DNA of 44,119 bases from Bacteroidaceae bacterium (GCA_017462065.1 JAFTRV010000056.1:1-44119); one strand, 5' to 3'; shown: positions 35,110-44,055, counted from the stretch's first letter. The notes: generated by a model from the letters alone, not told the origin. Numbers and translations are program-made.

Positions 35110-35529
35110 ATGAAGGGGCTATTTAAAAAAATATCATATTCGCTTGTGCTCATGGCGGTGGTGCTGTTCATGGGCGTACGCTCTATGCCCCATCATCATT
35201 GCAATATCGGGTCGGGAACTCATGCGCAGCATGCGGTGCATTTCGGCTTCGGCGACTGCGATAGCTGCGAACATGAGCATGGCGGCGACGAAGAGCACTC
35301 GCATACCGGCACTCCCTGTTTCAGCGACTCCCATTTTTTGCGTATAACCGACGACAATTCGTTCTTTGTAAAGAAAGCGGGCAATATGCAGCCGCTGTTC
35401 ATTCAACCCGACGAGGAGTTGTTGTCCGATAATAATTTCATAGAATATTACGACACCGGCGGCTTTTTCGGTTGCTTCTGCCGGGCTGTGCCCTCAATCT
35501 CGCTAAGGGCTCCTCCTGTAGTCTGTTGA
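35110..35529 (+). CDS. Small His/Cys-rich exported protein (DUF6769-like)
   Basis: A 139-residue protein with an N-terminal hydrophobic segment (about 9-22; signal peptide or anchor). The next 50 residues are rich in His and Cys: MPHHHCN, HAQHAVHFGFGDCDSCEHEH and EEHSHTGTPC. That composition suggests binding of soft or transition metals in the periplasm. The C-terminal half is ordinary and has further Cys (GGFFGCFCRAV, terminal C). It resembles what I recall as DUF6769 of Bacteroidota, often beside Cus/Czc-type pumps. It lies 9 bases after the kinase and 39 before the RND adaptor. A periplasmic metal chaperone or sensor role is inference. Confidence 0.75.
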   Translation: MKGLFKKISYSLVLMAVVLFMGVRSMPHHHCNIGSGTHAQHAVHFGFGDCDSCEHEHGGDEEHSHTGTPCFSDSHFLRITDDNSFFVKKAGNMQPLFIQPDEELLSDNNFIEYYDTGGFFGCFCRAVPSISLRAPPVVC

Positions 35530-35568
35530 GAGATATAAACAGATTATTTACAGGATATAAATTTTACT

Positions 35569-37164
35569 ATGAAGAAATTTTTCTATTTGGCAATATCTAT
35601 TGCCATTGCCGGCTGTGGAGGTCACTCCCACAGCCATGTTGCAGAGCAACACGAGCATAATCACAATCATGTTCACAGTTTCACGGCATATACCGGCGGC
35701 GCTGAATTCTTCCTTCAGCACGAAGGGCTTGCTGTAGGCGAAAAGTCATGCGTCACTCTGTTTGTGACATCATTGGATAATTTCAAGCCAATTGACAGCG
35801 AGACGGCCGAGGCGACGCTTGTAGTTGGCAATAAAAGCATGAAAGCTACGGCTAAGGCCGGCAATAAGGGCGTTTTTCACTTTGACTTCGTGCCGGAGCA
35901 TGCAGGCGAAGCTGTTCTTCACATGAGTGCGGGAGGCGAGAAGGCTCATTTCCCGGTGGACATTCATGGCTCGCATTCGGAATGTGACGGTCATGACCAT
36001 GCAGAGCATTCTAATGCCGAGGCTCATGCTCATTCACACTCTCACGACCATTCGCATGCGGGTGACCATGCTCATGGCCATTCTCATTCTCACGGGGCTC
36101 ATCCCGGTCACGGAGTGCCTACCGAAGGCAAGCCCGGGGATGTGGCATTGAGCAAGGAGCAGAGCTGGAAGATAGATTTTGCGACAGCCGTGGCCCACAA
36201 AAGTTCTTTCGACGGCGTGGTAAAGGTTGTGGCAAAGGTCGAGGCCGCCCCCGACAATTTCACCACTCTCGTAGCGGCTACAAGCGGCAAGGTGCAGTTC
36301 GCAGGCAACCTTGTCGCAGGAAAGAGGGTTACGGCCGAAGAGCCTCTCTTCTACCTTGAGGGCGGCGATGTCACCGACAACGATGCCGCTGTAAAGTATG
36401 CCGAGGCAGAAAGCAATTATCATATGGCAAAGGCCGACTATGAGCGAAAAAAGAGCCTTTTCATCGATAAGATAGTGTCGGAACGTGAATATCAGGCAGC
36501 CGAGGCTGCCTATCGCCAGGCCGAGGCGCGCTACACGAGCATGCAGCGCAGCTTTGGCGACGGCAAGGTATCTCTGCGTTCTCCTATGGCAGGGTATGTC
36601 TCTGCGTTGCTTGTCGCTAACGGCGACTATGTGCAGCCGGGAACGCCGCTCGCTACGGTGCAGCGTGAGGGCAACATGAACATCGTTGCCGAGTTGCCTG
36701 CCCGTTATGCCTCTCAGCTGAGGAATATAAAGGAGGTGAATGTGGAGTTGCCTTCGGGCGAAGTCATGGCGTTGAGCGACTTCGGCGGTCAGCTGCTTGC
36801 GGTAGGCAGTTCGGTGAACAGATGCAACATGGTGCCTGTAACTCTCTCTTCGGGCAATCTTCAGGGCATTGTCCCGGGAAGCATCGTCACTCTTTACATG
36901 ACATCCCGTACCGACGGAACGGAATCGGTCGTAGTGCCTCGCTCGGCAATTGTCGAAGAGATGGGAAGCCACTTCGTGTTTGTGCAGAACAGCCCTGTAT
37001 CGTTCGAAAAGCGCAGCGTTGTTACCGGCCCTACAGACGGCATGTATGTAAAACTGCATAGCGGAGTGCATGCAGGGGAGCGTGTGGTTACAAGAGGCGG
37101 GCTCATTCTTAAGCTTTCGCAGGGTGCGGCTGCCCTCGACCCTCACGCAGGTCATGTTCATTAA
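35569..37164 (+). CDS. RND efflux periplasmic adaptor, His-rich lipoprotein (CusB/CzcB type)
   Basis: Membrane fusion protein linking an inner-membrane RND pump to an outer-membrane channel. The 531 residues begin with a lipoprotein signal (FFYLAISIAIAGC, lipid Cys16). Two His-rich stretches follow: about 19-36 (8 His) and 133-181 (18 His in 49 residues), flanking a small beta domain (about 38-130). After 190 comes the adaptor core: beta-barrel and lipoyl halves around a helical hairpin (about 270-325; RKKSLFIDKIVSEREYQAAE), then membrane-proximal domain. The C-terminus ends DPHAGHVH. The His tracts suggest Zn, Cu, Co or Ni handling; CzcB and CusB lack such long tracts. The RND gene starts 11 bases on. 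Confidence 0.92.
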   Translation: MKKFFYLAISIAIAGCGGHSHSHVAEQHEHNHNHVHSFTAYTGGAEFFLQHEGLAVGEKSCVTLFVTSLDNFKPIDSETAEATLVVGNKSMKATAKAGNKGVFHFDFVPEHAGEAVLHMSAGGEKAHFPVDIHGSHSECDGHDHAEHSNAEAHAHSHSHDHSHAGDHAHGHSHSHGAHPGHGVPTEGKPGDVALSKEQSWKIDFATAVAHKSSFDGVVKVVAKVEAAPDNFTTLVAATSGKVQFAGNLVAGKRVTAEEPLFYLEGGDVTDNDAAVKYAEAESNYHMAKADYERKKSLFIDKIVSEREYQAAEAAYRQAEARYTSMQRSFGDGKVSLRSPMAGYVSALLVANGDYVQPGTPLATVQREGNMNIVAELPARYASQLRNIKEVNVELPSGEVMALSDFGGQLLAVGSSVNRCNMVPVTLSSGNLQGIVPGSIVTLYMTSRTDGTESVVVPRSAIVEEMGSHFVFVQNSPVSFEKRSVVTGPTDGMYVKLHSGVHAGERVVTRGGLILKLSQGAAALDPHAGHVH

Positions 37165-37175
37165 AATCTACCGCT

Positions 37176-40100
37176 ATGCTTAACAGAATAATCAAGTTCT
37201 CTTTGAACAACAAGCTGCTGGTGCTGCTTGCGGTAGTGCTTGTGACGGTGGGCGGCATATACTCGGCAAAGAAGATAGAGGTGGATGTATTCCCCGACCT
37301 TACAATGCCGACAGTAGTTATACTCACCGATGCAGCCAACATGGCCCCCGAAGAGGTGGAGCGTCTTGTAACATTCCCCATCGAGACAGCTGTGAACGGA
37401 GCTACCAACGTCCGTCGCGTGCGTTCGTCGTCATCGCAGGGTTTTTCTTTCGTGTGGGTTGAGTTCGATTGGGGCATGGACATATATCGTGCCCGTCAGG
37501 TGATAAGCGAGAAGATGAGCCTGCTGTCGGAACAGCTCCCGGCAGGAATAACGCCTATGCTTGCTCCGCAGTCGAGCGTAATGGGAGAAATCATGTTCAT
37601 CGGAATGCAGGCCGACAGTACCTCGATGATGGAGCTGCGTACTCTTGCCGAGTGGATAGTGAAGCCTGCGATACTTGCGACGGGCGGCGTCTCTAACGTC
37701 ACAATCATTGGCGGCGACTACAAGCAGTATCAGGTGCTTGCCGACCCTGTGCGCATGGATATTTACGGAGTTACAATGGGCGAGCTCGAGGCTGCGGCCT
37801 CTGCCATGAGCGTCAATGTGGGTGCCGGCGTGGTGCGTGACTTCGGCAACGAGTATAACCTCCGAGGCATGGGCAGGAGCAATGATGTCGATGAGCTCGG
37901 AAGCACTGTCGTCAAGGTAAACGGCGATGCCGCCGTGCGTGTTGCCGATGTTGCTGATGTCGTCATCGCTCCTGCGGTAAAGCAAGGTTACGCCTCGCAG
38001 AACGCCGTGCCGTCAATAATACTCTCAATATCAAAGCAGCCGAACATAAATACTCTGAATGTCACGCAGAATATCGAGCGTAATCTCGAAAGCATCGCCA
38101 AGTCCTTGCCGGCAGACGTAACGCTCGATACGAAAATATTCCGTCAGGCCGACTATATACAGGCGTCGGTAAACAATGTAGGCAGTTCGCTTCTCGAGGG
38201 TGCGGTGTGCGTTGTGCTTGTGCTGTTCCTCTTCCTTACAAGCGCCCGCTCGACGGTTATCTCGCTGTTGGCGATACCATTGTCGTTGCTGGGTACGGTG
38301 ATTGTGCTGTATCTGCTTGGCATGGATATCAACACGATGACTCTTGGCGGTATGTGCATTGCCATCGGCTCGCTTGTCGATGATGCCATAATTGACGTCG
38401 AGAATGTATATAAGAGGCTGCGAGAAAATCATATGCTGCCTAAAGAGCAACGGAAATCTTCTATCTCCATTGTCTTCGAGGCCTCTTCGGAGATTCGTGC
38501 CTCTATAATACATGCGACGCTGATTATCATGGTAACCTTCGCCCCGCTATTTTTCCTCAGCGGCCTCGAAGGCAGGATGCTAAAGCCGTTGGGCATCGCC
38601 TATCTTATAGCATTGCTCATGTCGCTTGTGGTGGCAATAACGGTGACGCCTCTTCTGTGCAAGCTCATGCTTTCCGACGATAAGTATCTTGCACGCAACG
38701 AGAAAAAGACGTGGGTCGATAAGTGGCTTCTTGAAAAGTATCGTGCATCGCTGAAGTGGGTGGTGGCTCATGCGAAGCCTGTGGTAGGCGCAGTTGTTAT
38801 GCTTTTTGTCGTCTCATTGTTGCTTTTTGCCGGCATGGGCCGTAGCTTCCTGCCGGAATTTAACGAGAAGGCCTTGACGATAGCTGCCGTGTCACGCCCC
38901 GGCGTGTCGCTCGAGGAGAGCAATAAGCTCGGTTTTGCCATTGAAAAGGAGTTGTTGCAGATACCCGAGGTGACAAGCACCGCACGCCGTACGGGACGCG
39001 GCGAGCTTGACGAACACTCGCAGACGTCGAATGGTGCCGAGATTGATGTGAACTTTGTCCTCTCGGGCCGCAGCAAGGCGGAATTCCTTGCTGAGGTACG
39101 CAGTCGCTTGGCATCAGTTCCCGGCGTCGTGACATCTGTCGGTCAGCCGTTGGAACACCGTATCGACCACATGGTATCGGGCACGCAGGCCGACCTGGCG
39201 ATAAAGATATTCGGCCCCGACCTCAGTACCCTTTTCCGTAAGGGAACGGATATAAAAGAGCTTTTAGCGGCTTTCCCCGAGGTTGTCGATGTGAATGTGG
39301 AACAGCAGGTCGAAACACCGCAGCTGCAGATTGTGGCCGACAGGGAGAAGCTGGCGTACTACGGCATTACTATGAGCGAGTTCAACAGTTTTGTCGAGGC
39401 TGCATTTCCAGGCAAAAAGGTAGGCAGCGTGTACGAGGAGGAGCGTAGCTTCGACCTCATAATACGCCTTAACAAGGATTACACAGAAACGGTGGACGGC
39501 GTAAAGCGGGCGTTGATAGATTCTCCCAACGGCAAGGTCGCTCTTGGCGATGTGGCTTCTATAGTTTCTGTCGGCGGCCCCGGAAGCATAAGCCGCGAGA
39601 ATGTGCAACGCAAGGTGGTCGTGTCGGCCAATATTGCGAGCGGCGATGTCGCCGGCACAGTTGAGCGTGTAGCTGAGTATCTCGAAGAGAACCTGCCTCT
39701 TGACGAGGGTTACCGCCTTGAATACGGCGGTCAGTTCGAGAGCGCCGAATCAGCGTCAAGGACACTCTGGCTCACTACGGCTATTGCCGTTCTGGTGGTG
39801 TTCGTGCTTCTTTACAGCGAGTTCAAGAGCGCTTCGCTTTCGTTTGTGGTGCTGCTTAATTTGCCCCTGGCGTTGATTGGCGGAATACTTGCCACGTACT
39901 TCACGTCGGCTGTAATGAGTATTCCCGCAATAATAGGACTTATAACGCTCTTCGGAATAGCGACACGTAACGGAATATTGCTCGTGTCACGCTATCAGAG
40001 CCTGCGCGCAGGCGGAATGGAGCTTGCGGCGGCAGTTGAAGCCGGCTCTGTAGACCGTCTGACTCCGATACTCATGACTGCGTTCACCTCTGCTCTGGCA

Positions 40101-40256
40101 TTGGTGCCGATGATTATAAACGGCTCTGCGTCGGGCAATGAGATACAAAGTCCTATGGCTGTGGTAGTGCTTGGCGGTTTGTTGTCGTCCACATTGCTGA
40201 ATGTTTACATTATTCCTGTCGTTTACCGTTGGGTAGTACGCAAAGGGTGGGTGTAA
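37176..40256 (+). CDS. RND-family heavy-metal efflux permease (CusA/CzcA type)
   Basis: Proton-driven inner-membrane pump, active as a trimer, moving metal ions from periplasm or cytoplasm outward through the adaptor and an outer-membrane channel. The 1026-residue protein has the expected twelve membrane helices with two large periplasmic loops. The fourth-helix motif AIGSLVDDAIIDVEN (396-410) carries the proton-relay Asp402/403/407. It is nearer the AIG-x2-VD-x-AI form of CusA (Cu/Ag) than the DFG form of CzcA (Zn/Co/Cd), but the three CusA methionines are not evident by eye. No outer-membrane factor gene is in the window. Confidence 0.93.
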   Translation: MLNRIIKFSLNNKLLVLLAVVLVTVGGIYSAKKIEVDVFPDLTMPTVVILTDAANMAPEEVERLVTFPIETAVNGATNVRRVRSSSSQGFSFVWVEFDWGMDIYRARQVISEKMSLLSEQLPAGITPMLAPQSSVMGEIMFIGMQADSTSMMELRTLAEWIVKPAILATGGVSNVTIIGGDYKQYQVLADPVRMDIYGVTMGELEAAASAMSVNVGAGVVRDFGNEYNLRGMGRSNDVDELGSTVVKVNGDAAVRVADVADVVIAPAVKQGYASQNAVPSIILSISKQPNINTLNVTQNIERNLESIAKSLPADVTLDTKIFRQADYIQASVNNVGSSLLEGAVCVVLVLFLFLTSARSTVISLLAIPLSLLGTVIVLYLLGMDINTMTLGGMCIAIGSLVDDAIIDVENVYKRLRENHMLPKEQRKSSISIVFEASSEIRASIIHATLIIMVTFAPLFFLSGLEGRMLKPLGIAYLIALLMSLVVAITVTPLLCKLMLSDDKYLARNEKKTWVDKWLLEKYRASLKWVVAHAKPVVGAVVMLFVVSLLLFAGMGRSFLPEFNEKALTIAAVSRPGVSLEESNKLGFAIEKELLQIPEVTSTARRTGRGELDEHSQTSNGAEIDVNFVLSGRSKAEFLAEVRSRLASVPGVVTSVGQPLEHRIDHMVSGTQADLAIKIFGPDLSTLFRKGTDIKELLAAFPEVVDVNVEQQVETPQLQIVADREKLAYYGITMSEFNSFVEAAFPGKKVGSVYEEERSFDLIIRLNKDYTETVDGVKRALIDSPNGKVALGDVASIVSVGGPGSISRENVQRKVVVSANIASGDVAGTVERVAEYLEENLPLDEGYRLEYGGQFESAESASRTLWLTTAIAVLVVFVLLYSEFKSASLSFVVLLNLPLALIGGILATYFTSAVMSIPAIIGLITLFGIATRNGILLVSRYQSLRAGGMELAAAVEAGSVDRLTPILMTAFTSALALVPMIINGSASGNEIQSPMAVVVLGGLLSSTLLNVYIIPVVYRWVVRKGWV

Positions 40257-40270
40257 CTTATTGATTTTAT

Positions 40271-40324
40271 ATATTTCAAGCAGGAAGGGGCATGCTGAGT
40301 TATTTCCCTTCCTGCTTGAAATAT
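40271..40324. terminator. 19-bp perfect hairpin after the efflux genes
   Basis: Arms 40271-40289 and 40306-40324 are exact reverse complements around a 16-base loop, 15 bases past the pump stop codon. There is no clean U-tract on either side, so it may end transcription or protect the mRNA 3' end. Confidence 0.6.
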
Positions 40325-40486
40325 TATATCCGTATCTCTCCTTTATTATATAAATTCGTTTACCTGAATAATTTTCTTTTTTGCCGTTTAAAATAGCATG
40401 TACGCAAAGTTTTATGTTTGATTTAACATTTATTAACAAATACAAGGGGCTAATCTTCATAATTTTACAAAAAAATAGACGGTAAA
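40325..40486. other. AT-rich leader ahead of the secreted protein pair
   Basis: No gene seen. TAATTTTA at 40460-40467 resembles a -7 box but lacks the final G, and no TTTG is at the right distance. A promoter must lie here or upstream, since the hairpin at 40271-40324 separates the pair from the pump gene. Confidence 0.4.
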
Positions 40487-40960
40487 ATGGGTAAAAGATT
40501 ATTTGTGTCGTTGCTGTCGTTCACGTTGATTTTGGGCATAGCCCATGCTTCGGCCGACAAGAAGATAGCGATAAAGACAGCTGCCGGCGTTTCCGACTGC
40601 TCGTTAAGCGAACTACGTTGTGTAAAGTTCGATGACGGTATAATGCTGCTTAATTTTTATGACGGATCTTCTCTTAGCTGGGATACCGACGAGGTGTATA
40701 GTCTTACTCTTTCAGGAGAGTCGGGCGGCAATACTACCTCTCTGAGCGTTCCCTCCACTGCTTCGCTGTTGAATATTGCCGACAACAAGCTTGTTGTAAG
40801 AACGATAACGCATCAAGCCTTGTTGCTTTATTCTGCCGACGGCAAACTGCTGCATAGCGCCTCTTGCTGCGGCGAGGAGACGATAGACCTCTCCGCTTTC
40901 CCGGCAGGTGTGCTTGTTGTTAATATAAACGGTAACATATATAAAATTATTAACCGATGA
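40487..40960 (+). CDS. Small secreted protein with T9SS-type-A-like C-terminus
   Basis: A 157-residue exported protein. The signal peptide is MGKRLFVSLLSFTLILGIAH with cleavage after about residue 22. Residues 23-77 form a short beta-rich module with the pattern DCSLSELRCVKFDDG ... DEVYSLTLSG, similar in layout to the start of the next protein. Residues about 85-157 (LVVRTITHQALLLYSADGKL ... IDLSAFPAGVLVVNINGN ... KIINR) resemble the type A C-terminal sorting domain of the type IX secretion system, with the GxxxxxxNG-x-YKI end. If so, it is carried across the outer membrane and fixed on the surface. No catalytic motif. Overlaps the next gene by 4 bases (ATGA). Confidence 0.72.
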   Translation: MGKRLFVSLLSFTLILGIAHASADKKIAIKTAAGVSDCSLSELRCVKFDDGIMLLNFYDGSSLSWDTDEVYSLTLSGESGGNTTSLSVPSTASLLNIADNKLVVRTITHQALLLYSADGKLLHSASCCGEETIDLSAFPAGVLVVNINGNIYKIINR

Positions 40961-43875
40961 AAAGGCTATTTATTCTTTCAGTACTCTTTCTGTCGGTGTT
41001 CAATTTGCGTGCCGAAAAGGATGTTAAGTTCTACATGAACAGTGGTGAGGTAAAGTGTATTGCGCAGCAGCGAATGGACAGTCTTGTGTTCGACGAGTTG
41101 CAGGATATTATCTCTGTAGTCTTTGAAAATCGTTGCGAAACAATACCGATGTCGTCGCTCGACAGTATAAAATTCGGCACCTTGCCGTCAGGCGTCTCTG
41201 TTACATATCTTGAAAGCAGTGCGGTTGTCGAGAATCCGTTTGCGTTTGACAGCGTCGCAGTTGCGATAGACGGCGCTAAGGTGACTGTAAGGTCTTCGAC
41301 GGCACGTGAGGTCGATTATGTTCTGCAAGGCGAAAGCGATAACGGCTGTTTCAAGATGTATGGCCTTAAGAAGTATAATTTATATCTGAACGGGGTAAAC
41401 CTAACGAACGGAACAGGCGCTGCTATCAACAGCCAGTGCAAGAAAAGGGCCCGTGTCTTTCTTGCAGACGGAACACGGAACGTTCTTGCCGACGCTACGG
41501 TTTATCAAGTGGCTGGCAGCGAGGACGAAAAGGGAACATTCTTCAGCGAAGGGCAGATAATATTCGAGGGCGGAGGCTCTCTCTCCTTGAACGGAAACTG
41601 CAAGCACGCTATATGCAGCGACGACTACATCGAGGTGCGTAGCGGTGAAATAACCGTTGAGAATGCCGTGAGCGACGCAATACATTCAAACGACTCTGTA
41701 ATAGTGAACGGCGGCTCTCTTCATCTTAACGCCATGCGTGACGGAATCGACTGCGACGGTGTCGTGAAACTTTCGGGCGGCAGCATAGAGGTTAATGCGG
41801 CAGGCGATGACGTAAAAGGCATAAAGGCGGGTCTTGATATCTTCTTTGACGGAGCCGATGTTAAGGTAACTGTTCCCGGCGATGCGTCAAAAGGTGTAAA
41901 AAGTACGGGCTGTATGAATATTGAATCGGGGACGGTCACTGTAGAGGCGACAGGAAACACCATTCTTTTAGATGGAGACCCCTCATATGCGACATGCCTT
42001 AAGTGTGACTCAGTAATAAACATCAGCGGCGGCAATATTACGCTCAAGGCTACGGGCACTGCGGGCCGAGGCATGTCGGCCGATATCGATGTAAACATCA
42101 CGGGGGGCGTCTCCGAAATATCATGCAGCGGAAACAGCGGCCTCTATGACCCATCTTTGGCGGGCAGCGGTGCGACCGACGTCGAGGAGAAGAAGAGCTA
42201 CGTGCTTTATGTAAGCGTTCCGGCCTCTTCGACAAGCAACCGCCCGGGCGGCACTTCGTCGGCGTGGAAGAGTCTATACCTCTATGACAGCGGCAACACT
42301 CTTGTAGCGACGCTGACAAGTAGCGTTACTGTCAATGGAACGGCTTTCTACTATTACGATTTCGGCGGAGAGGTTACGGGCAGTTACTATTTCAAGAGCG
42401 ACGACTACTCAAGCTTCAGGGGAACATATACGATACAGAGTTCTTCATTTACGGGGCTCTCTTCGGACAAATATTATCAGATATCCTCGTCGTACACAAC
42501 TTCCGGTTCGGTGCGGACATACTCTTTGAGCGATGTGACAGCTAATTACGAGGGCGGCTCTGTATCTTCGGGCTCGGCGACAGAGGCTTCGTATAAGGCT
42601 GCGGGAATCAAATGTGACGGCAATCTGCTCGTTCAGGGCGGCACGCATCACATATCAGTCAGCGGCACGGAATCAAAAGGCATCAAGGTCGATGCAGATG
42701 CCGTTGTAAGCGGGGGCACTCTTGTCATAGAGACATCGGGTACGGCTAAGGTGGTCGCATATGACCCGTCATATTGCACGGCGATAAAGTGCGACGGCGC
42801 TCTTACTATAAGTGGCGGCGATATTGATGTCACAGCGACAGGGCAGGGAGGCATGGGCATCTCGGCCGACGGAGTATTGACTATTGATGGCGGCACGGTA
42901 GACATTGTTATCTCCGGTGCGGGCTCATCTTATACTGCCGCAACGGGTACCGACTACTACTCGACCAAATGCCTGAAAGGCGATGTCGCAGTCAATATCC
43001 TTTCGGGTACTTTGAACTGTACGGCGAAAGGCAACGGCAGCAAGGCTATTGTGGCTTCGGGCCTGCTGACGATAGGAAAGGCCGGCGATGCGGACGACAA
43101 CTTGTCAATAAGGGCTATTACGCAGGGCACTTCTCTTGGTACAAGCTCCGGCAGCATGGGCGGCTGGGGCGGCATGGGCGGCGGCATGCAAGAGGGCTTC
43201 AATGCTGCCCCGAAAGCAATAAAAGGCGCTTCCAATGTTGTGATAAACAGCGGAAACATATATGCCGGAACTGCCAATGACGGCGGCGAGGGCATAGAAA
43301 GCAAGGCTGTTATGACAATAAACGGAGGAGTAATAGAGTGCAACACTTACGATGACGGCATCAATGCGGCCTCCTCTTTGGTCATAAACGGAGGATACAT
43401 ATACAGCCACGCTTCCAATAACGACGGCATTGACTCCAACGGGACAATAACCATGAATGGCGGCGTGGCGTTATCGTCGGGAGCGAATTCGCCCGAAGAG
43501 GGCTTCGACTGTGACCAGAATCAGTTCATTATCAATGGCGGAATACTTCTTGGTACAGGCGGAGCTACCAGCACGCCCACGTCTGCTTCGCAGCCATACT
43601 CTTCGCTTTCGTCGGTAACCGTTACGCAAGGCAAGTATCTTACCGTAAAGGACAGTTCGGGCAATGTGCTGTTCTCTTACAAATGTCCAAATAGCGTGAA
43701 CGGCGCGACGGTGCTGCTCTCCTCGCCGGCCTTCAAGGCATCGTCGTCGCATACTCTAATGTACGGCGTGACATCTGTCAGCGGTTATGAAAGCAGCTGC
43801 TTCAATGGTGTGTTCTTGACGGGAGGCACTCCCTCGGGCGGAAGTTCCAAGAGCTTTACACCGCAGACCAGATAA
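40957..43875 (+). CDS. Large secreted beta-solenoid protein, Cthe_2159-type carbohydrate-binding
   Basis: A 972-residue exported protein; signal peptide about 1-19 (MKRLFILSVLFLSVFNLRA). Residues 20-75 form a module like that of the preceding small protein. From about 100 to 900 the sequence is built of some 17 rungs of the form (I/V)-x-(S/N)GG-x-(I/L)-x-(V/A)-x-(A/S)-x-G...G-I-x-(S/C)-D, typical of the Cthe_2159 right-handed beta-helix domain (Pfam PF14262), known to bind acidic polysaccharide and cellulose. A separate beta-rich segment interrupts it (about 410-530). A Gly/Met-rich loop lies near 732-748. No C-terminal sorting domain is seen; it ends SKSFTPQTR. Likely a cell-surface polysaccharide binder; exact ligand unknown. 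Confidence 0.85.
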   Translation: MKRLFILSVLFLSVFNLRAEKDVKFYMNSGEVKCIAQQRMDSLVFDELQDIISVVFENRCETIPMSSLDSIKFGTLPSGVSVTYLESSAVVENPFAFDSVAVAIDGAKVTVRSSTAREVDYVLQGESDNGCFKMYGLKKYNLYLNGVNLTNGTGAAINSQCKKRARVFLADGTRNVLADATVYQVAGSEDEKGTFFSEGQIIFEGGGSLSLNGNCKHAICSDDYIEVRSGEITVENAVSDAIHSNDSVIVNGGSLHLNAMRDGIDCDGVVKLSGGSIEVNAAGDDVKGIKAGLDIFFDGADVKVTVPGDASKGVKSTGCMNIESGTVTVEATGNTILLDGDPSYATCLKCDSVINISGGNITLKATGTAGRGMSADIDVNITGGVSEISCSGNSGLYDPSLAGSGATDVEEKKSYVLYVSVPASSTSNRPGGTSSAWKSLYLYDSGNTLVATLTSSVTVNGTAFYYYDFGGEVTGSYYFKSDDYSSFRGTYTIQSSSFTGLSSDKYYQISSSYTTSGSVRTYSLSDVTANYEGGSVSSGSATEASYKAAGIKCDGNLLVQGGTHHISVSGTESKGIKVDADAVVSGGTLVIETSGTAKVVAYDPSYCTAIKCDGALTISGGDIDVTATGQGGMGISADGVLTIDGGTVDIVISGAGSSYTAATGTDYYSTKCLKGDVAVNILSGTLNCTAKGNGSKAIVASGLLTIGKAGDADDNLSIRAITQGTSLGTSSGSMGGWGGMGGGMQEGFNAAPKAIKGASNVVINSGNIYAGTANDGGEGIESKAVMTINGGVIECNTYDDGINAASSLVINGGYIYSHASNNDGIDSNGTITMNGGVALSSGANSPEEGFDCDQNQFIINGGILLGTGGATSTPTSASQPYSSLSSVTVTQGKYLTVKDSSGNVLFSYKCPNSVNGATVLLSSPAFKASSSHTLMYGVTSVSGYESSCFNGVFLTGGTPSGGSSKSFTPQTR

Positions 43876-44055
43876 AGAAATGGGGGTGACTAAAAAGTAA
43901 ATTTGGTACCCTAAATTTGGCGACGCTCGTTGTAAAACAACAAAGTAAACTTTGTGTTTAACTCGCTTGCACAAATTTCCTGTGTTACGTTTGCCTTCAA
44001 AATCCTCATTTACGCTCAGTAAACTAACCCTTTGTGGCTTTTCCTCCTCGCTACT
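43876..44055. other. Intergenic region with degenerate palindromic repeats
   Basis: No gene seen. TAAATTTGG occurs twice (near 43901 and 43912). GTTGT-AAA-ACAAC (43931-43943) and ACAAAG-TAAA-CTTTGT (43940-43955) are adjoining inverted repeats followed by ACTCGCTTG, the same architecture as the repeats near 28.1-28.35 kb but diverged. A leftward frame across it has no protein-like features. Confidence 0.55.

Noticed and set aside
36034..37161. A 375-codon leftward frame opposite the RND adaptor gene
   Set aside because: It is the antisense of a clear adaptor gene. It is rich in His, Arg and Cys as expected from reversed codons and has no recognisable domain.
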